NCBI GenBank assembly: GCA_002785995.1
Contig: NHNV01000001.1
Span: 1,240,001-1,304,000 of the forward strand
DNA from: Mycosphaerelloides madeirae
Taxonomy: Eukaryota > Ascomycota > Dothideomycetes > Mycosphaerellales > Mycosphaerellaceae
Length of the DNA stretch: 64,000 nucleotides
Direction: 5' to 3'
The notes beneath the pieces are model-generated. The model was given only the letters and a program-made list of their open reading frames with translations, was not told the origin of the DNA and did no database searches. Both the position numbers and the translations under genes were made by a program. This document shows, piece after piece, positions 50,705-61,311 of this stretch (positions are counted from its first letter, which is position 1; every line of letters begins with the position of its first letter).

Positions 50705-51961
50705 TCAATGCCTGTCCTTCGTCCGATCGAAGCTCTCGAGCACGCTCTGCTGCATCGCGTTCTTGCCCGATGTAATGTCGTCCGACGAGGTTTCGCTGTT
50801 TTCCGAAGAGTTTGAGTCTTCGGTAATGAACTTTGCGGCTTGTGCTTTGGCTTGCGCTTGGCCAACGTTTCCGTATACCGACATTGCGGTTGCAATCATT
50901 GAGCCGATGTCACCCACATTGCCAGGAACGACGACGGACGTGCCCTCCTTGGCGAGCTTGCCGAAGGCATCGACGTACTTCTCAGCGACAGATAGTGATA
51001 CGGCACCCTGTGCATAGCTTCTGCCATCAGAGAGACTCTTGGCGACAGCATCGATACCTGCGGCGGTGGCTTTTGCCTTGAGAAGGATGGCTTCCGCCTC
51101 ACCAGATGCGGCGTTGATTTGCTCGGATTTGATGGCTTCGGATGCCAGGATGACGGACTGCTTGCGGCCCTCGGCGATGTTGATGGCGGACTGTCTTTGA
51201 CCTTCAGATTCCAGAATCTCTGCACGCTTGCTGCGTTCCGCTGTGACCTGTCTGTGCATCGCCTCGACGACTGGACCCGGAGCGTGAATATCTCGTATTT
51301 CGTATCGCAGACACCTGATACCCCAATCCGCAGCAGCCTCGTTGATCGCAGCAGTGATATTCGTGTTCAGGGCAGCTCTCTCCTTCAGGACGTGGTCGAG
51401 CGTTAGCTGTCCGATCTCGCTTCTCATCGTCGTCTGGGCAAGCTGTGAGATGGCATAGTCCGCATCTTCGACGCCGTAGCTCGCCTTGTACGGATCGAAG
51501 ATTCTCGTGTACAGCACACCGTCCAACTCCAAGGTCACGTTGTCCGCAGTAATGGCACTCTGCGAAGGAATTTCCATCGCATTTTCCTTCTTGCTCTTGA
51601 CGTACGCTATCCGATCGATGATGGGGATTAGAATCGCGAGACCAGGCTCTAATATTCTGCTGAAGCGCCCCATTCGCTCCACGACCCACGCTGTCTGCTG
51701 AGGCACGAATTTGATGATTGTGTTGGCGGGTAATGAGGAACGCTGGAAGTATGTGTTGGGCGGGCCACCGACGGTGCTTGACGAGCGGAACATGCTCTCT
51801 CCAGGCGCAGGGAGCGCATGCTGGGGCGTCGAGGAGAAGGCGGCGCGTTGTGCTGCGTAGAGGATGGGATACCGCGAGTTCTGCAGGGCGGCGATGGAGC
51901 GGCGGGACAGCGCTGGGCGGGCTGATGCGAGCAGTGACATGGCTCTGATGGCTGTTGGCAT
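50705..51961 (-). CDS. Mitochondrial stomatin-like protein 2 (SPFH family)
   Basis: This intronless 418-residue protein has an Arg/Ala/Ser-rich N-terminus (MPTAIRAMSLLASARPALSRRSIAALQ) that fits a mitochondrial presequence. The SPFH/band-7 domain starts with IIKFVPQQTAWVVERMGRFSRILEPGLAILIPIIDRIAYV. It continues through SQSAITADNVTLELDGVLYTRIFDPYKASYGVEDADYAISQLAQTTMRSEIG. The helical part has ERAALNTNITAAINEAAADWGIRCLRYEIRDI and the long QRQSAINIAEGRKQSVILASEA segment. SLP2 proteins scaffold cardiolipin-rich inner-membrane domains and the SPY protease complex. The second Met at residue 8 is an alternative start. It is one of the few clearly core genes in the otherwise decaying right-hand part of the window. 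Confidence 0.93.
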   Translation of the reverse strand: MPTAIRAMSLLASARPALSRRSIAALQNSRYPILYAAQRAAFSSTPQHALPAPGESMFRSSSTVGGPPNTYFQRSSLPANTIIKFVPQQTAWVVERMGRFSRILEPGLAILIPIIDRIAYVKSKKENAMEIPSQSAITADNVTLELDGVLYTRIFDPYKASYGVEDADYAISQLAQTTMRSEIGQLTLDHVLKERAALNTNITAAINEAAADWGIRCLRYEIRDIHAPGPVVEAMHRQVTAERSKRAEILESEGQRQSAINIAEGRKQSVILASEAIKSEQINAASGEAEAILLKAKATAAGIDAVAKSLSDGRSYAQGAVSLSVAEKYVDAFGKLAKEGTSVVVPGNVGDIGSMIATAMSVYGNVGQAQAKAQAAKFITEDSNSSENSETSSDDITSGKNAMQQSVLESFDRTKDRH

Positions 51962-52261
51962 GCTAAACTGCCCCCTGTGGTGGGTGTTGGCGTTGTATGC
52001 GTGATGTGAAAGGAAGCTGTACGAGATGCAACGGTGAGTGATGGGGAAGCTTCAATAGGTCGTGTGATGAGGTCGCTTGCCTGCAGCGGAAGATCCCGGA
52101 CGACTTGGCCGTTCTACCTTCTCCCTCCTTCCTCCTTCCTCTTACATCAACTTTACATCAAGACCCATCAACGCTCGAGATCGCCAGGGAGTTTCACGAA
52201 CTGGACTGCAAGACAACGCATGAAATGCACTGATTTTCTGACGGAATGGCGTACTGTCGAT

Positions 52262-53597
52262 TCACTGCTCAATCACTACGGCTTGCGTGCTGAAATTGCC
52301 AATAAAGACCACAAGGACGCCACAGTACGCTGCAGAAGCCGCGAAGAGTTCGTGCCTTCTCGCTTTAGTCAACAAGGACATTGCAAATCCGAAAAGAAGA
52401 GTGAACAGTATCAGCATAGCAATCGCCTCGAACGCAGACGCTCTGGTCCCGATGTCCGTCAGCGCATACATAGCGAACACTGGGAGCACAAGCATCACAA
52501 AAATGATGAGAGTGATGATGACTCCCACGAGCGTGTCAACGCGCGCGGGAGCGTAGTAACGAACGTCCGGGTCCTCCGTCTTCTCGCGAAGCTCAGGCGT
52601 CATGAAAAGGTTCTGAGTATCTGTCAGCACCTTGGCCCAAGCTAACAATCCATCGCACTCACTCTAATCACGTTGCAATTGAGCTTCTGCAATAATTGGT
52701 CGGTCCTGGACAACATCCGCTCAATTAAGCCCTCAAAGCCGGCCGCTTCTCGACCAGTCCGCAAGGTCACCATATCTTCCCTCCGCCGAAGATAACTGAA
52801 CTCTTCTTGCACTACCGGCTCGTTGTTCATGAACCAGTCCTTAATGCTGGAATAATCCCGCTTGGAGGGCTTTTGAAGGGATGCAACTTCCTTGGTTTTA
52901 AGGAGAACCTCATCTATGCTATGTTAGTATACTTCGCGCCCTGGGCAGCGTGATACAAACTCACCATACTCGAGTAGTTTGGCGCGCAGTTCCGCGAAGA
53001 CCTGCGGCCGAGTTCTCGGGAACTCCTTCAGCGCAAAAGACTCAGGGAAACACGATGGATCCGCGAACTTGTCATCAAATTCTTTGCAGCATAAACGATT
53101 CTCCGGATCGCCGTTCTCCTGCTCCCATTTGTCCAGTTGATCCAGCTCGGTCTCCAATTGCACAATTTCGTACTGCAGAGAAGACAAAAGCCGGCAGTGC
53201 AAGTATGCGAATCCACGATACTGGAGGAAATTGGGGTCGCTCGACTGGAAAGTGGCGATTTTACAGTAACCATTCGGGCATCCGTCCACTGGCAGAATAT
53301 CAGTGCGACTCAGGAAAATGAGGTAGTGGAAACATACACTTTCGCACAATGGTGCCGTACGTTTCGCTGATCTCTTCCTTGCGAGATTGTTTCTCCTCCC
53401 GTCGACGGCTCCAACGCTCTGCTATGCGTCCGAGAGGCGAAAGAGGTGGTGCTGAATCTGGGTCAGTTTCCTTGAGTTACTATTCACGGTGTTAGCCTAC
53501 ACTTGATGCTCTCACGTCCCTCTCCTTCGACATCGCGCGACCACGCTGTAATAGAGGTCGCCACCGGAGAGGGGAACTCGACTTTCTCGTCCGACAT
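52262..53597 (-). CDS. DUF6594-family membrane protein
   Basis: I model five exons on the reverse strand (53516-53597, 53338-53451, 52965-53288, 52663-52913, 52262-52612), with introns of 64, 49, 51 and 50 nt, giving about 373 residues in frame. The soluble N-terminal two-thirds contain the family-type stretch YRGFAYLHCRLLSSLQYEIVQLETELDQLDKWE and later VQEEFSYLRRREDMVTLRTGREAAGFEGL. The C-terminus has three hydrophobic spans: VGVIITLIIFVMLVLPVFAMY, FEAIAMLILFTLLFGFAMSLL and FAASAAYCGVLVVFIGNF. This layout is that of the fungal DUF6594 proteins, which have no known role and often lie in variable regions. Exon 1 is the least certain part of the model. Confidence 0.8.
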
Positions 53598-53891
53598 GGC
53601 TTTCTCTCTCCCAAATTATGGACTGACTGGCTGCAAGACAGGAGCAGGTTTCTTCAAACAAGATGAACTACCTGCAATGTCGCTAATCTAAGACGATTGC
53701 CAACAGAGCTTGGGTTTACCTCAGTATTGAGGCCGGCCTGTCGAAGGAGGCGTCATGTAAGCCGGTAAGTGATATCGACCTCGCGGGGTTGCATGAGCGC
53801 GTAAATTCAGCTGACTTGTGCAGGTAGGCAACGAGGCGCAGCTCAGCTCCGTCGGACAAGGTGCACCGGAAGCCTTTTGTCATACGATGTG

Positions 53892-54319
53892 CTACAACGA
53901 TTTCAACTTGCTCTCCTCGAACCACTCTCCGTCTTCATACACCTTGTTCCCATCCGCCAGCTGATACGTCCATCTGTTCGTCTCAGGATCCACTTTCGCG
54001 TCGCGGATTTTGAACTTTTTGGCGAACTCCTTGCCGTTCTCGATGACGACCATTTTTACTTCTACGCCCCCCTTGTACTTCCGTATTGGCTAGTAAGAGA
54101 TCAGCCTTATGGAGAGCGCTGATCGCAGCAGACAATCACAGACCTGGGCACGCAGCGCTACTGGCTTTCTCACTGCATCCGACTTCTTCAATGGTCTGTC
54201 TTTGGTCTCAGCCGACTTCTGTTTCGCCAGGTTGCACGTCAGCCAATGAGCTACCACTGATGGACATGGCAGCTCTAAAATACCTCAGGTACTAGTGCAC
54301 TGGGCGTGCTGTCCATCAT
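53892..54319 (-). CDS. Small three-exon gene, 102 residues, beta-barrel-like
   Basis: The exons on the reverse strand are 54284-54319, 54144-54218 and 53892-54089, with introns of 65 nt (GTATTT..AAACAG) and 54 nt (GTCTGT..TTACTAG), all phase 0. The protein has a short N-terminus, a Lys-rich linker (KSAETKDRPLKKSDAVRK) and a compact domain. The domain reads KYKGGVEVKMVVIENGKEF, then KFKIRDAKVDPETNRWTYQL and DGEWFEESKLKSL. That alternation looks like a small SH3/Tudor-type barrel, which is an inference only. The last exon is strongly coding-like; the first exon is the weakest part. It is in tandem with the DUF6594 gene, 294 bp upstream of it. Confidence 0.6.
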
Positions 54320-54826
54320 AACGATCTTGCTTTGGACTGTCACCGGATATGATTGCGCCTAATCGGGGCGAAACTTTGCGAAATGGTGTTAGGCTGACGA
54401 GCGTGCCAATGAAGAGAGACCAAACACGGACAGAGCGCCAGGCTTCCTATATATCTTGCGACGATGAGGGGCGGATGTTTGCCTCGTGGATGCACATTAA
54501 GATGACTGCGGTCGCTCAAACACAGTTTTTGATGCGGAGCCTTGTCAGGCGACAAGGCAAACTGGCTCGGCCACCCTACAAAATCAGCAAGTGAACCTCA
54601 TATACTTTGGGGGCTGTGTGATGGAGATGCAGGAGCCTCGCAGGAGGCGAAGCTAATGCAAGAACCGGTGAGAGGTTCGCATGACCTGAAATTTGGGGGC
54701 CAGTGTGCTGTGAGGCTGAACCTCAGATATGTGAACTCCTCCGTTCTTCGAGACTCTGTTTAAGCCCCACAGATCTCTGTCGGAGCAAACTTTTGTCTGA
54801 AAATATCGTTTGTCACTCACGATTGT
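54320..54826. promoter_or_regulatory. Divergent region upstream of the caspase-like gene
   Basis: About 500 bp lie between the small leftward gene and the rightward caspase-like gene. Only short frames are present. It presumably contains both promoters. Confidence 0.3.
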
Positions 54827-56296
54827 ATGTCTTTCTTACTCGATCACTCGAGCAATATGGAGACAAACGAATTTGAGGTCCACGGGCACCTACATCTGGA
54901 ACCAGGCGGGGCCCACGATGTTGTGGCCGAGACGCATGCGAACATTTCTCCGACGGACGACGAGAAATACATGGTCAAGGAGAAGTCTCGCCTGGAGGCT
55001 AAATTCCAGGAGAAGATGTGTCAGGAATTTAAGATCGCAGACCGGTATTCGGAGGTGGCAGTACTTCTCGTCAGATGGAGCGATGAGCTCGACGATCTGA
55101 GAGTACGCGATGAGGTATGATGGACTACATATACTTTTGGCCCAACATCGGCTGACATGACCCAAGGTTGACGAGTTGGAGGCCGTGTTCCGCAAGTACA
55201 ATTTCACAACCGAAATCGTCGACTTGAATGTCGAAAGCCGTCCTCAGGCGCAACTCAATGCTGCGATATCGACTCTGGTCCGAGATCATGAGGGCTCAAC
55301 TCGCAACAACCTTCTTATCGTCTACTACTCTGGCCATGGGCGGGGAACCGTGGGAACTAATGAGCTGGAATTCACGGGGTAACAGAGACCATTTCAGTCC
55401 GACAACATAAACCTTGCTAACTCTCTATCAGCGTGAGACTCGAGCCGCCTTCCTTTCGTGGTACCGGAACTGTTTACGAGCCTGTTGCGAGCTGGAACCG
55501 AGCAGAGAGAGACCTCGATGAGGCGCAAGCGGACGTGCTTTTGATCCTGGACTGTTGCTGTGCAGGAAACATAATTGCCAAGGGCGGTGGTCACGACATA
55601 CGCTCTTTCGAAGTCCTGTTGTCGTCAGGACGGGGTGCGGACGCCGAGGGACCAGGTCCAAACTCCTATTCCAAACATCTCATCGATACCTTGGAAGATG
55701 AGCTTCGTAATCCTACGCGGCCAGCGATGTGCACCTTCGAGCTGAACGAGCGAATAACACGGAGAAGTCAGAATTTTGAGTCTCACTTGTTCAACAGACA
55801 TGGCAAAAGTGGCAGCCGCCATATCTCGCTCGCGCCCCTAGCTGTTGAGAAAGACACTGGGCAATTCCCTGTGATTCCTCGGAATACTGGAAAGACAGCC
55901 ACTCTCGACCTCAAGCTGGTGTTCAACTCTGAAACCGTTCTCCAGGGGTCCGATGTTGAAAATCTGGCCGAGAAGCTCTCCAAAGCAGCCAAACAGGCAG
56001 ATGAGGATGGCAAACTAGGCATACTTTCTATTGACTGGGTCAATTATAAGCCCAGTATCCACGCGATTTGGCTTCGGCTCTATCGAGCTAGTTGCCTCAA
56101 ACGACAATACGCCAGCAAATGGCTTCGCTTGTATCAAGCTGGTTGCCTCAAACGAGAGCAAGCCACCAAGCGCAAGGCGGACGAGCAAGCCCAGAGACTA
56201 GACTCCAAGAGGGTGAAGGCTATAGACACGAGCTCCAACAACCCTCCGACACCATCGCCTTCCGCGCTCAGCAATTCGCCATCACCTCAGCCGTAA
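54827..56296 (+). CDS. Caspase-like peptidase (C14 domain) protein
   Basis: Three exons (54827-55114, 55167-55378, 55432-56296) with introns of 52 and 53 nt give about 454 residues. The p20-like fold begins around residue 70 (YSEVAVLLVRWSDELDDL). The catalytic histidine is in NNLLIVYYSGHGRG and the cysteine in DVLLILDCCCAGN, as in fungal caspase homologues found alone or fused to NACHT/ankyrin proteins. No metacaspase-like N-terminal zinc finger or Pro-rich region is present. Near the C-terminus a segment is duplicated (WLRLYRASCLKRQ then WLRLYQAGCLKRE), followed by a basic stretch (KRKADEQAQRLDSKRVK) and a Ser/Pro tail. A role in immunity-like cell death is possible by family analogy only. 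Confidence 0.82.
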
Positions 56297-56935
56297 TCTC
56301 GGCTTCAGGCCGTTTCGCTCCTGATCTGCTCAAAATACTGCTTCGCCTTATACATATGAGCAAACATATCGATAACCCTGGCCTGTTTCCACCACTCTGG
56401 CGCATTCAGGTGCTCAAAATCTGCGGGATTGAGCGAAAATTGACCTGTAAGCAGACGAGCCGCCTCCTGCCTATGCTGGGTCACGCACTCAAGCGTCCCA
56501 CGACGGACTTCATCGTATGCATTCATTACCGCAGACGGGTTTGAAGGCTGCCTTGCCATGCCTAGGAGGTTGGACAAGACGGCAGCATCTTCTGTGGAGC
56601 GCGCTGCTCCTTGTACCACTGGAGAGCTAGGAGTCAGGACTCTAAATCATGCGTCGGGTACACTCACTTCAAGGTAGCATGGCATGAGCTGCGTCGTCCA
56701 TGATGCAGATCCTATCTCGGTAATACGTTGGAGTTTATGCGCTCTGCCACTCAGAGAATTCAACACCAGGACCAGAGTCTTCTGATATCAAGGCGTCGAT
56801 CATGCCATTCCGGAAGCGTTCATCTCATCCTTGATACGACTCTCCTTCAAATTCCCTACTCAACTCCGTCTTCCAGGAGCTTCGATCGTACTCCGGCCCT
56901 GCCACTGCAGATATGATCAAATGATACATTCGTCC

Positions 56936-57782
56936 ATTGTCGCCAGTGTGCCTGTTGGATTGGCGGTATTTGGAGTGGACCGGAGCCAGCTGGCGCTGGA
57001 ATGGACTGGGTTTTAAATGAATATTGGCGCCGCTGGCGTGGATTCGCCGCTGTCCTTGACGGGTGCCAAAATTCTAATTCGGTAAGCTCAGCGCCCCCAA
57101 TCGAAACCCATACCGGTGTATATCCACACCAAAACCGCGTATCTCAGAGGCGCGATGCAGCGCGTGTTATTAACAGTGTCTTGTATACAGTCAACCCAGC
57201 TCTATTCAACTCTCTAATTGCCTTACTGCCGTGCCTTTCTCGGTAGCGATATGGCGCCGTCCTAGTGGCCAGTACGCGGAGCGAATAGCGACGAGGTTAC
57301 CCTGTGCGACCGGAATCTGGCCTTTAAGGAAGAGCTGCGGGAGGATAGCTTTAAGTGAAATAGCGAGGCTTGCCTTCGATAAGCTCGCTATACTGTTGAT
57401 GAGTGACTCTCCAGAAAGGGCCTACTCAGCTGGCCATGATCTTATTGACTATTGGCGCTCTCAGCTAAGAGCGGATATTATTGAGGCTAGTTCCTTTCTA
57501 CGCAGCTCATATGGTCCACCGGCTGCAAAGACGATGGATGGCAAGATCTACGCCGCCTTCAATGATAAGGAAGTGATTAAGAAGCAATATGAGAAGCTGT
57601 ACACTCAAAAGGGCTGCAAACTGATGATACTGAGGACGATTTGTACGAGAATGCACCTACCTCCTAATTGAATAATCAGACTCTATTAGAGCTATTGGAT
57701 TCACACCCAATCTACTTTGGAGTGGGGTAAACTGAGGCCTCGGTCCTTTCCACTCCACGCCAACAGGCACACTGATTGTCGC
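56936..57782. mobile_element. hAT-superfamily DNA transposon, 831 bp, with target-site duplication
   Basis: The element spans 56944-57774. Its ends are perfect 15-bp inverted repeats (CAGTGTGCCTGTTGG at the left, the complement at 57760-57774) with weaker similarity further in (GGAGTGGACCGG against GGAGTGGAAAGGACCG). It is flanked by an exact 8-bp duplication ATTGTCGC (56936-56943 and 57775-57782), the size typical of hAT elements. Inside, on the plus strand, only the C-terminal dimerisation-type part of a transposase remains (LAFDKLAILLMSDSPERAYSAGHDLIDYW, about 57365-57455). The element is thus an internally deleted, non-autonomous copy. Confidence 0.92.
57231..57671 (+). pseudogene. hAT transposase fragment (C-terminal dimerisation region)
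   Basis: This 146-codon frame inside the hAT element contains MSDSPERAYSAGHDLIDYW and DIIEASSFLRSSYGPP. These correspond to the SxxPERxFS...LxxxxIE pattern of the hAT family C-terminal dimerisation domain. The BED finger and the catalytic core are missing, so it cannot encode an active transposase. The first ~45 codons show no family resemblance. Confidence 0.75.
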
Positions 57783-58499
57783 CCGCAGCGAACAACATGA
57801 AGGCTCCATTGCCAACAGGAGCGATCTTTTTAGCTGAGGACATATCAAAACGCTCCTTTCCGAAGCGTTCAGTAGCGACCTCAGCGGACATTCGGCCACG
57901 GGTATCCCAATATCCGCCATACACGGGTGCCCATTTGTCTTGGTGCTCGGGACCCAGCACAATCTCGCGCATACGAGAGCGGATTCCGTCGGAATCCATC
58001 ACCGCATCAGCTTCATGAATACTGCCGTCTTCGAAATGGAGACTTTACGGGCCATCTGGTTTGGATTGCGAAATCGAAGCCAGCATTTTACCCGGATGCA
58101 GGCGAGCTTTGGGAAGTTTGTTGAGCAACACATCCAGCCACTTCATTCGATCTAAGGAGGCGACACCGCCAGGAAGAACAAGTATTTTCTTGCCTTTGTG
58201 CTCTCCGTGTGCCTTTGGTGAAACGTCAGCTTGGCGAATCCAATGTTCAGTTGCGGATGGCCTCACTATGAAGCAAGTCGTGGAATCGACTATCGCCGTC
58301 TCCGTCTCCTTGAGCATTCCTTCCACATCCATACCCACGGCCCGCAGTGCATTCTGGACGTTAGGCGCGAAATGAGAACGATGGCTTGCGGTCGAATACA
58401 TTAAACTCTATGTGAGGATGCTGAAGAAGTCCCAGGGCCAAAGTGCAGCCGCCGAGACTTCCTCCGATGATGGCGATTCTGATCGGTGTTGTAGACATT

Positions 58500-59188
58500 G
58501 TTGACAAGGACCTCGTTGCTGCAAGAGCGGCGAGTCTCGCAAGCTGTGAGCAGCATATGGGTCAGTTTTGAATTTGACGTAACTTACCGATTGACTCCAC
58601 TCTTTCCTAACTCTCATCGGTGTAGCAAACATGCTTTGGGATCCAAGACGGAGTGTGAAAGGAGCGTGAGGAAGCATGAGGCACAGCACTCCACGAGGCC
58701 TCGAGCTCCAGTTGCATCTTTGACAATCCTCTCGGTACTGCATAACATGTTCTTGTTACGAACTACAACGCGACAATTTCCGACCAACGACCCTGCGAGC
58801 ATCGGCCTGTTCGATGAATGATTGTCTTCGACGTTCAAGATCGCAGGATACAGTTCCAAACTCTCAACGACCACAGAGCGGAAGTGGAGGGCCGCTAATC
58901 CTGCTATGCCGATCGTGTACTTTTGATGGAAAGTGTGAAAGCAAAATCCAAGCTCCTGAAGGATTGGATGCACGAGGGTATACGCTGGAGGACAACGCAA
59001 GTAGCTCAACATCTTGTGTGTGGGCACCCTGCGGCGTGCAGAACGTGGAGGCACGCGGCACTTCCCTCGTTGCGTGTCTTGTTGACAGCACCACCACTCA
59101 GGTCCACTCTGGTTTGACTCGTCTCATGACACGAACGACCTCGATTTCGACTTCTGCAAGCAGCACACCCGACAGTTCTTGTTCGACC
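58500..59188. other. Intergenic region between two pseudogenes
   Basis: This 689-bp stretch between the divergent monooxygenase and PTH11-like pseudogenes shows overlapping frames on both strands (the largest at minus 58614-59054 and plus 58814-59254) without domains. It presumably once contained the two promoters. Confidence 0.35.
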
Positions 59189-60976
59189 ATGTCTTACTAC
59201 GTTACCGAAGTCTATGCCATTGGAATCATTTTCCCAATCCTCAGCTCGCTATGAGTCTTGATGAGGTTAATCGCACGGAGGCGGATGAACGTAGGCCTTG
59301 GACCGGATTATTGGTTGGCTCTCGCTTCTTTGGTATGTGGCGTTCGCTGGTGTATGAGGGGTTATGGCTTCACGCAGAGCTGACGGGAACATCACTTCTT
59401 CACTATTGGCTGTGGTGTCATAATGATAATCGCTACGTCGAGAATTTGGCGACACGATGAGAAGGGGGACTTAGATGATGTTCAGGTGCTGCCACGCATA
59501 CCATGTGTTACCACTCGCCTCATCAAACAGTTGCGCAGGCACTGCCATTACACAATACCCAATACTTGATTGCTACAAAGGTCTGTCAATAGTGACGACT
59601 CACAATTGCAACTGCTTCCAAGACTGACTTCGAACAGCTGAAAGCGGCATTCTTTCCATTCATGGTGACTGCGATTGGACTCATCCGATTGACTTTGGTC
59701 TTTCTCTACCGCCGCATCTTCCGCGGAGATGTTTTCAAAATCATCAATCGGTACTTCGTTGGCTTCATCATCCTCTGGGCTGTTGTTTTCTTCTTCGCTG
59801 AGATCTTCGGCTGCGGGACTGATTTCAGCGTAGATCATGACCAGGCAACGATTTCAACTTGGACCTGAGCTGACCGAACTCCAGGCTTACTGGACCATGG
59901 GTGTGGCATACGCGAAGTACTGCAGGGATAATCCCAGAATCAATGCCGCTATGACCTTGACGGATGTCATCATCGATATTGGTATCCTCATTCTACCCAT
60001 CAAGCCTGTGAGTAATGGATACATTGTTCCATATTTCGAAGAAGCTAATACAAGCAAACCAGGTCTTGGAGCTCAACATGCCTGGACACCTAAAGTTTCT
60101 GGTCCTGATTGTTTCCAGTCTAGGAATTTTGTGACATAGAATATCCCCTATGTCCCAATGCATTCAAGTATGCTAATGAATCATATTCAGTTGAAAAGTG
60201 AGGATGGAACTGGAGAATATTGACTTGCTTGATTCTACTATAAAGTAGACCGTAGTGAGTGTGCTATATATCTTGAGTGTTTGGCACCCATTGGGCATTC
60301 ATAAGATCAACATGACAAAGTGATTGTCATACTTGAGCATCTGCTAATAAGGAACTTCCCCAAGAGTCAAGGACTGCTTGTGCATTGCTGCCTGACTTTC
60401 AACTCATTCCATTGTCGCGGAAATGGCTCGTATGGTGCTCCTTTGGGAGGTCTTGGAATACAGTGCATTGTTTTCCATCGCTGGATTTGATGCTCAATCT
60501 AACAACGCTAGAATTCGGGAGTGACAAAAAATTGTTCGGACTGGCTAGAACTTCGAATCCTATTGGTAAACATTCATCCTCATTCTTTACGAGGCACTTC
60601 TAGCGTCAGGCTACGGATTATTTGAACTAGTCTGTGGTAGAGCGTGAGTACAGTGTCCTTCTAATTTCCAGGAGACCATTCCACTGATAGCATTGAACAG
60701 TACCTTGAAATAGGGGTCGGTTGCCTTGTCAGCAACATGCCGGCCGTGATCGGCTTCTTCAGAGGTGGTCTGGCCAAACCTTTCCTATCACTCATTGTGC
60801 AGGTATCCCTCCACAGCTTGCAGAGTATGCGTTGGGGCTCAGCGACGAGACAGAAGAGCAATGAAGGAGAATCCAAAGTCTTCACCAAGATGGATTCTGG
60901 CCACCCGAGTAACTCGCGCACGACCTCGGAAGAGCAGAGATCCGAAGTGATAGTCGTCCTAAGTTTATTCATCTAG
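59189..60976 (+). pseudogene. PTH11-like receptor (fungal rhodopsin-type 7TM) pseudogene
   Basis: Pieces of a PTH11-type integral membrane protein occur in order. They are MSYYVTEVYAIGIIFPILSSL (59189-59251), VLMRLIARRRMNVGLGPDYWLALASL, GCGVIMIIATSRIWRHDEKGD, FFPFMVTAIGLIRLTLVFLYRRIF, INAAMTLTDVIIDIGILILP, then LELNMPGHLKFLVLIVSSLG and EIGVGCLVSNMPAVIGFFRGG. The frame is interrupted by TGA at 59252-59254, where CGA would be expected, by a frame change near 59830-59880 and by a stop soon after the 60001-60062 intron. Several introns are plausible. The family senses surface and host cues at the plasma membrane in other fungi, but this copy is broken. Confidence 0.7.
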
Positions 60977-61066
60977 GCAATTCAAGACACTTTGCTTCGT
61001 CAAACTCGTACCAATTCCCTTCTTTCAAGCTCTCAGCAGCTCGTAGGTCGTCAAGTAATCCAAATT

Positions 61067-61311
61067 TTAATCGAAAATCCGTTTGCTCTCCCACTCATTG
61101 AGCCCCTCGTCCGTCATCCTAGCAAAGGAGGCTTCTAATTGAGCATCCGACATTGTCTCGACTTCGCTGCGGGTAGTCATAGCTGATGTTGAGATTTTCA
61201 GTGAATGCCTGAGCGCCAGTAGACAGGAGGCATACATTTTTCCCCAACGGGCAAAGCCACCGCGTTAACGATGGCGGTGAACAGCAGAAGTACTGTAGTG
61301 ATTCCGAGCAT
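61067..61311 (-). CDS. Small secreted protein, 63 residues
   Basis: Two exons on the reverse strand, 61236-61311 and 61067-61182, are joined across a 53-nt intron (GTATGC..ATCAG). The first exon encodes a classic signal peptide (MLGITTVLLLFTAIVNAVA, then LPVGEK). The mature part is about 44 residues, acidic and free of cysteine, with SEVETMSDAQLEASFARMTD and a C-terminal dibasic site (WESKRIFD). A Kex2-type enzyme could cut after KR. The frame extends upstream without a stop, but the first Met directly before the hydrophobic core is the sensible start. It could be a small effector-like or precursor peptide; no family is recognised. Confidence 0.6.

Larger units (their letters stand above)
56297..58499 (-). 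pseudogene. FAD-dependent monooxygenase pseudogene split by a hAT element
   Basis: The reverse strand carries a salicylate hydroxylase-type monooxygenase in order. The ATG at 58499 starts the FAD-binding end (IRIAIIGGSLGGCTLALGLL). LLNKLPKARLHPGKMLAS, DSDGIRSRMREIVLG and AFMLFAAGDN follow, and after the insertion come YYRDRICIMDDAAHAMLP and QGAARSTEDAAVLSNLL. It is broken by a frameshift near 58370-58395, TAA at 58045-58047, TGA at 56825-56827, TAA at 56735-56737 and TGA at 56669-56671, besides the 831-bp insertion. The usual GDAAHA is DDAAHA here. Across the insertion the frame continues if the element and one target copy are left out. The breaks indicate it is no longer functional. Confidence 0.85.

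Noticed and set aside
58614..59254. Overlapping ~146-codon frames on both strands before the PTH11-like pseudogene
   Set aside because: No recognisable domain in either; likely former promoter DNA.
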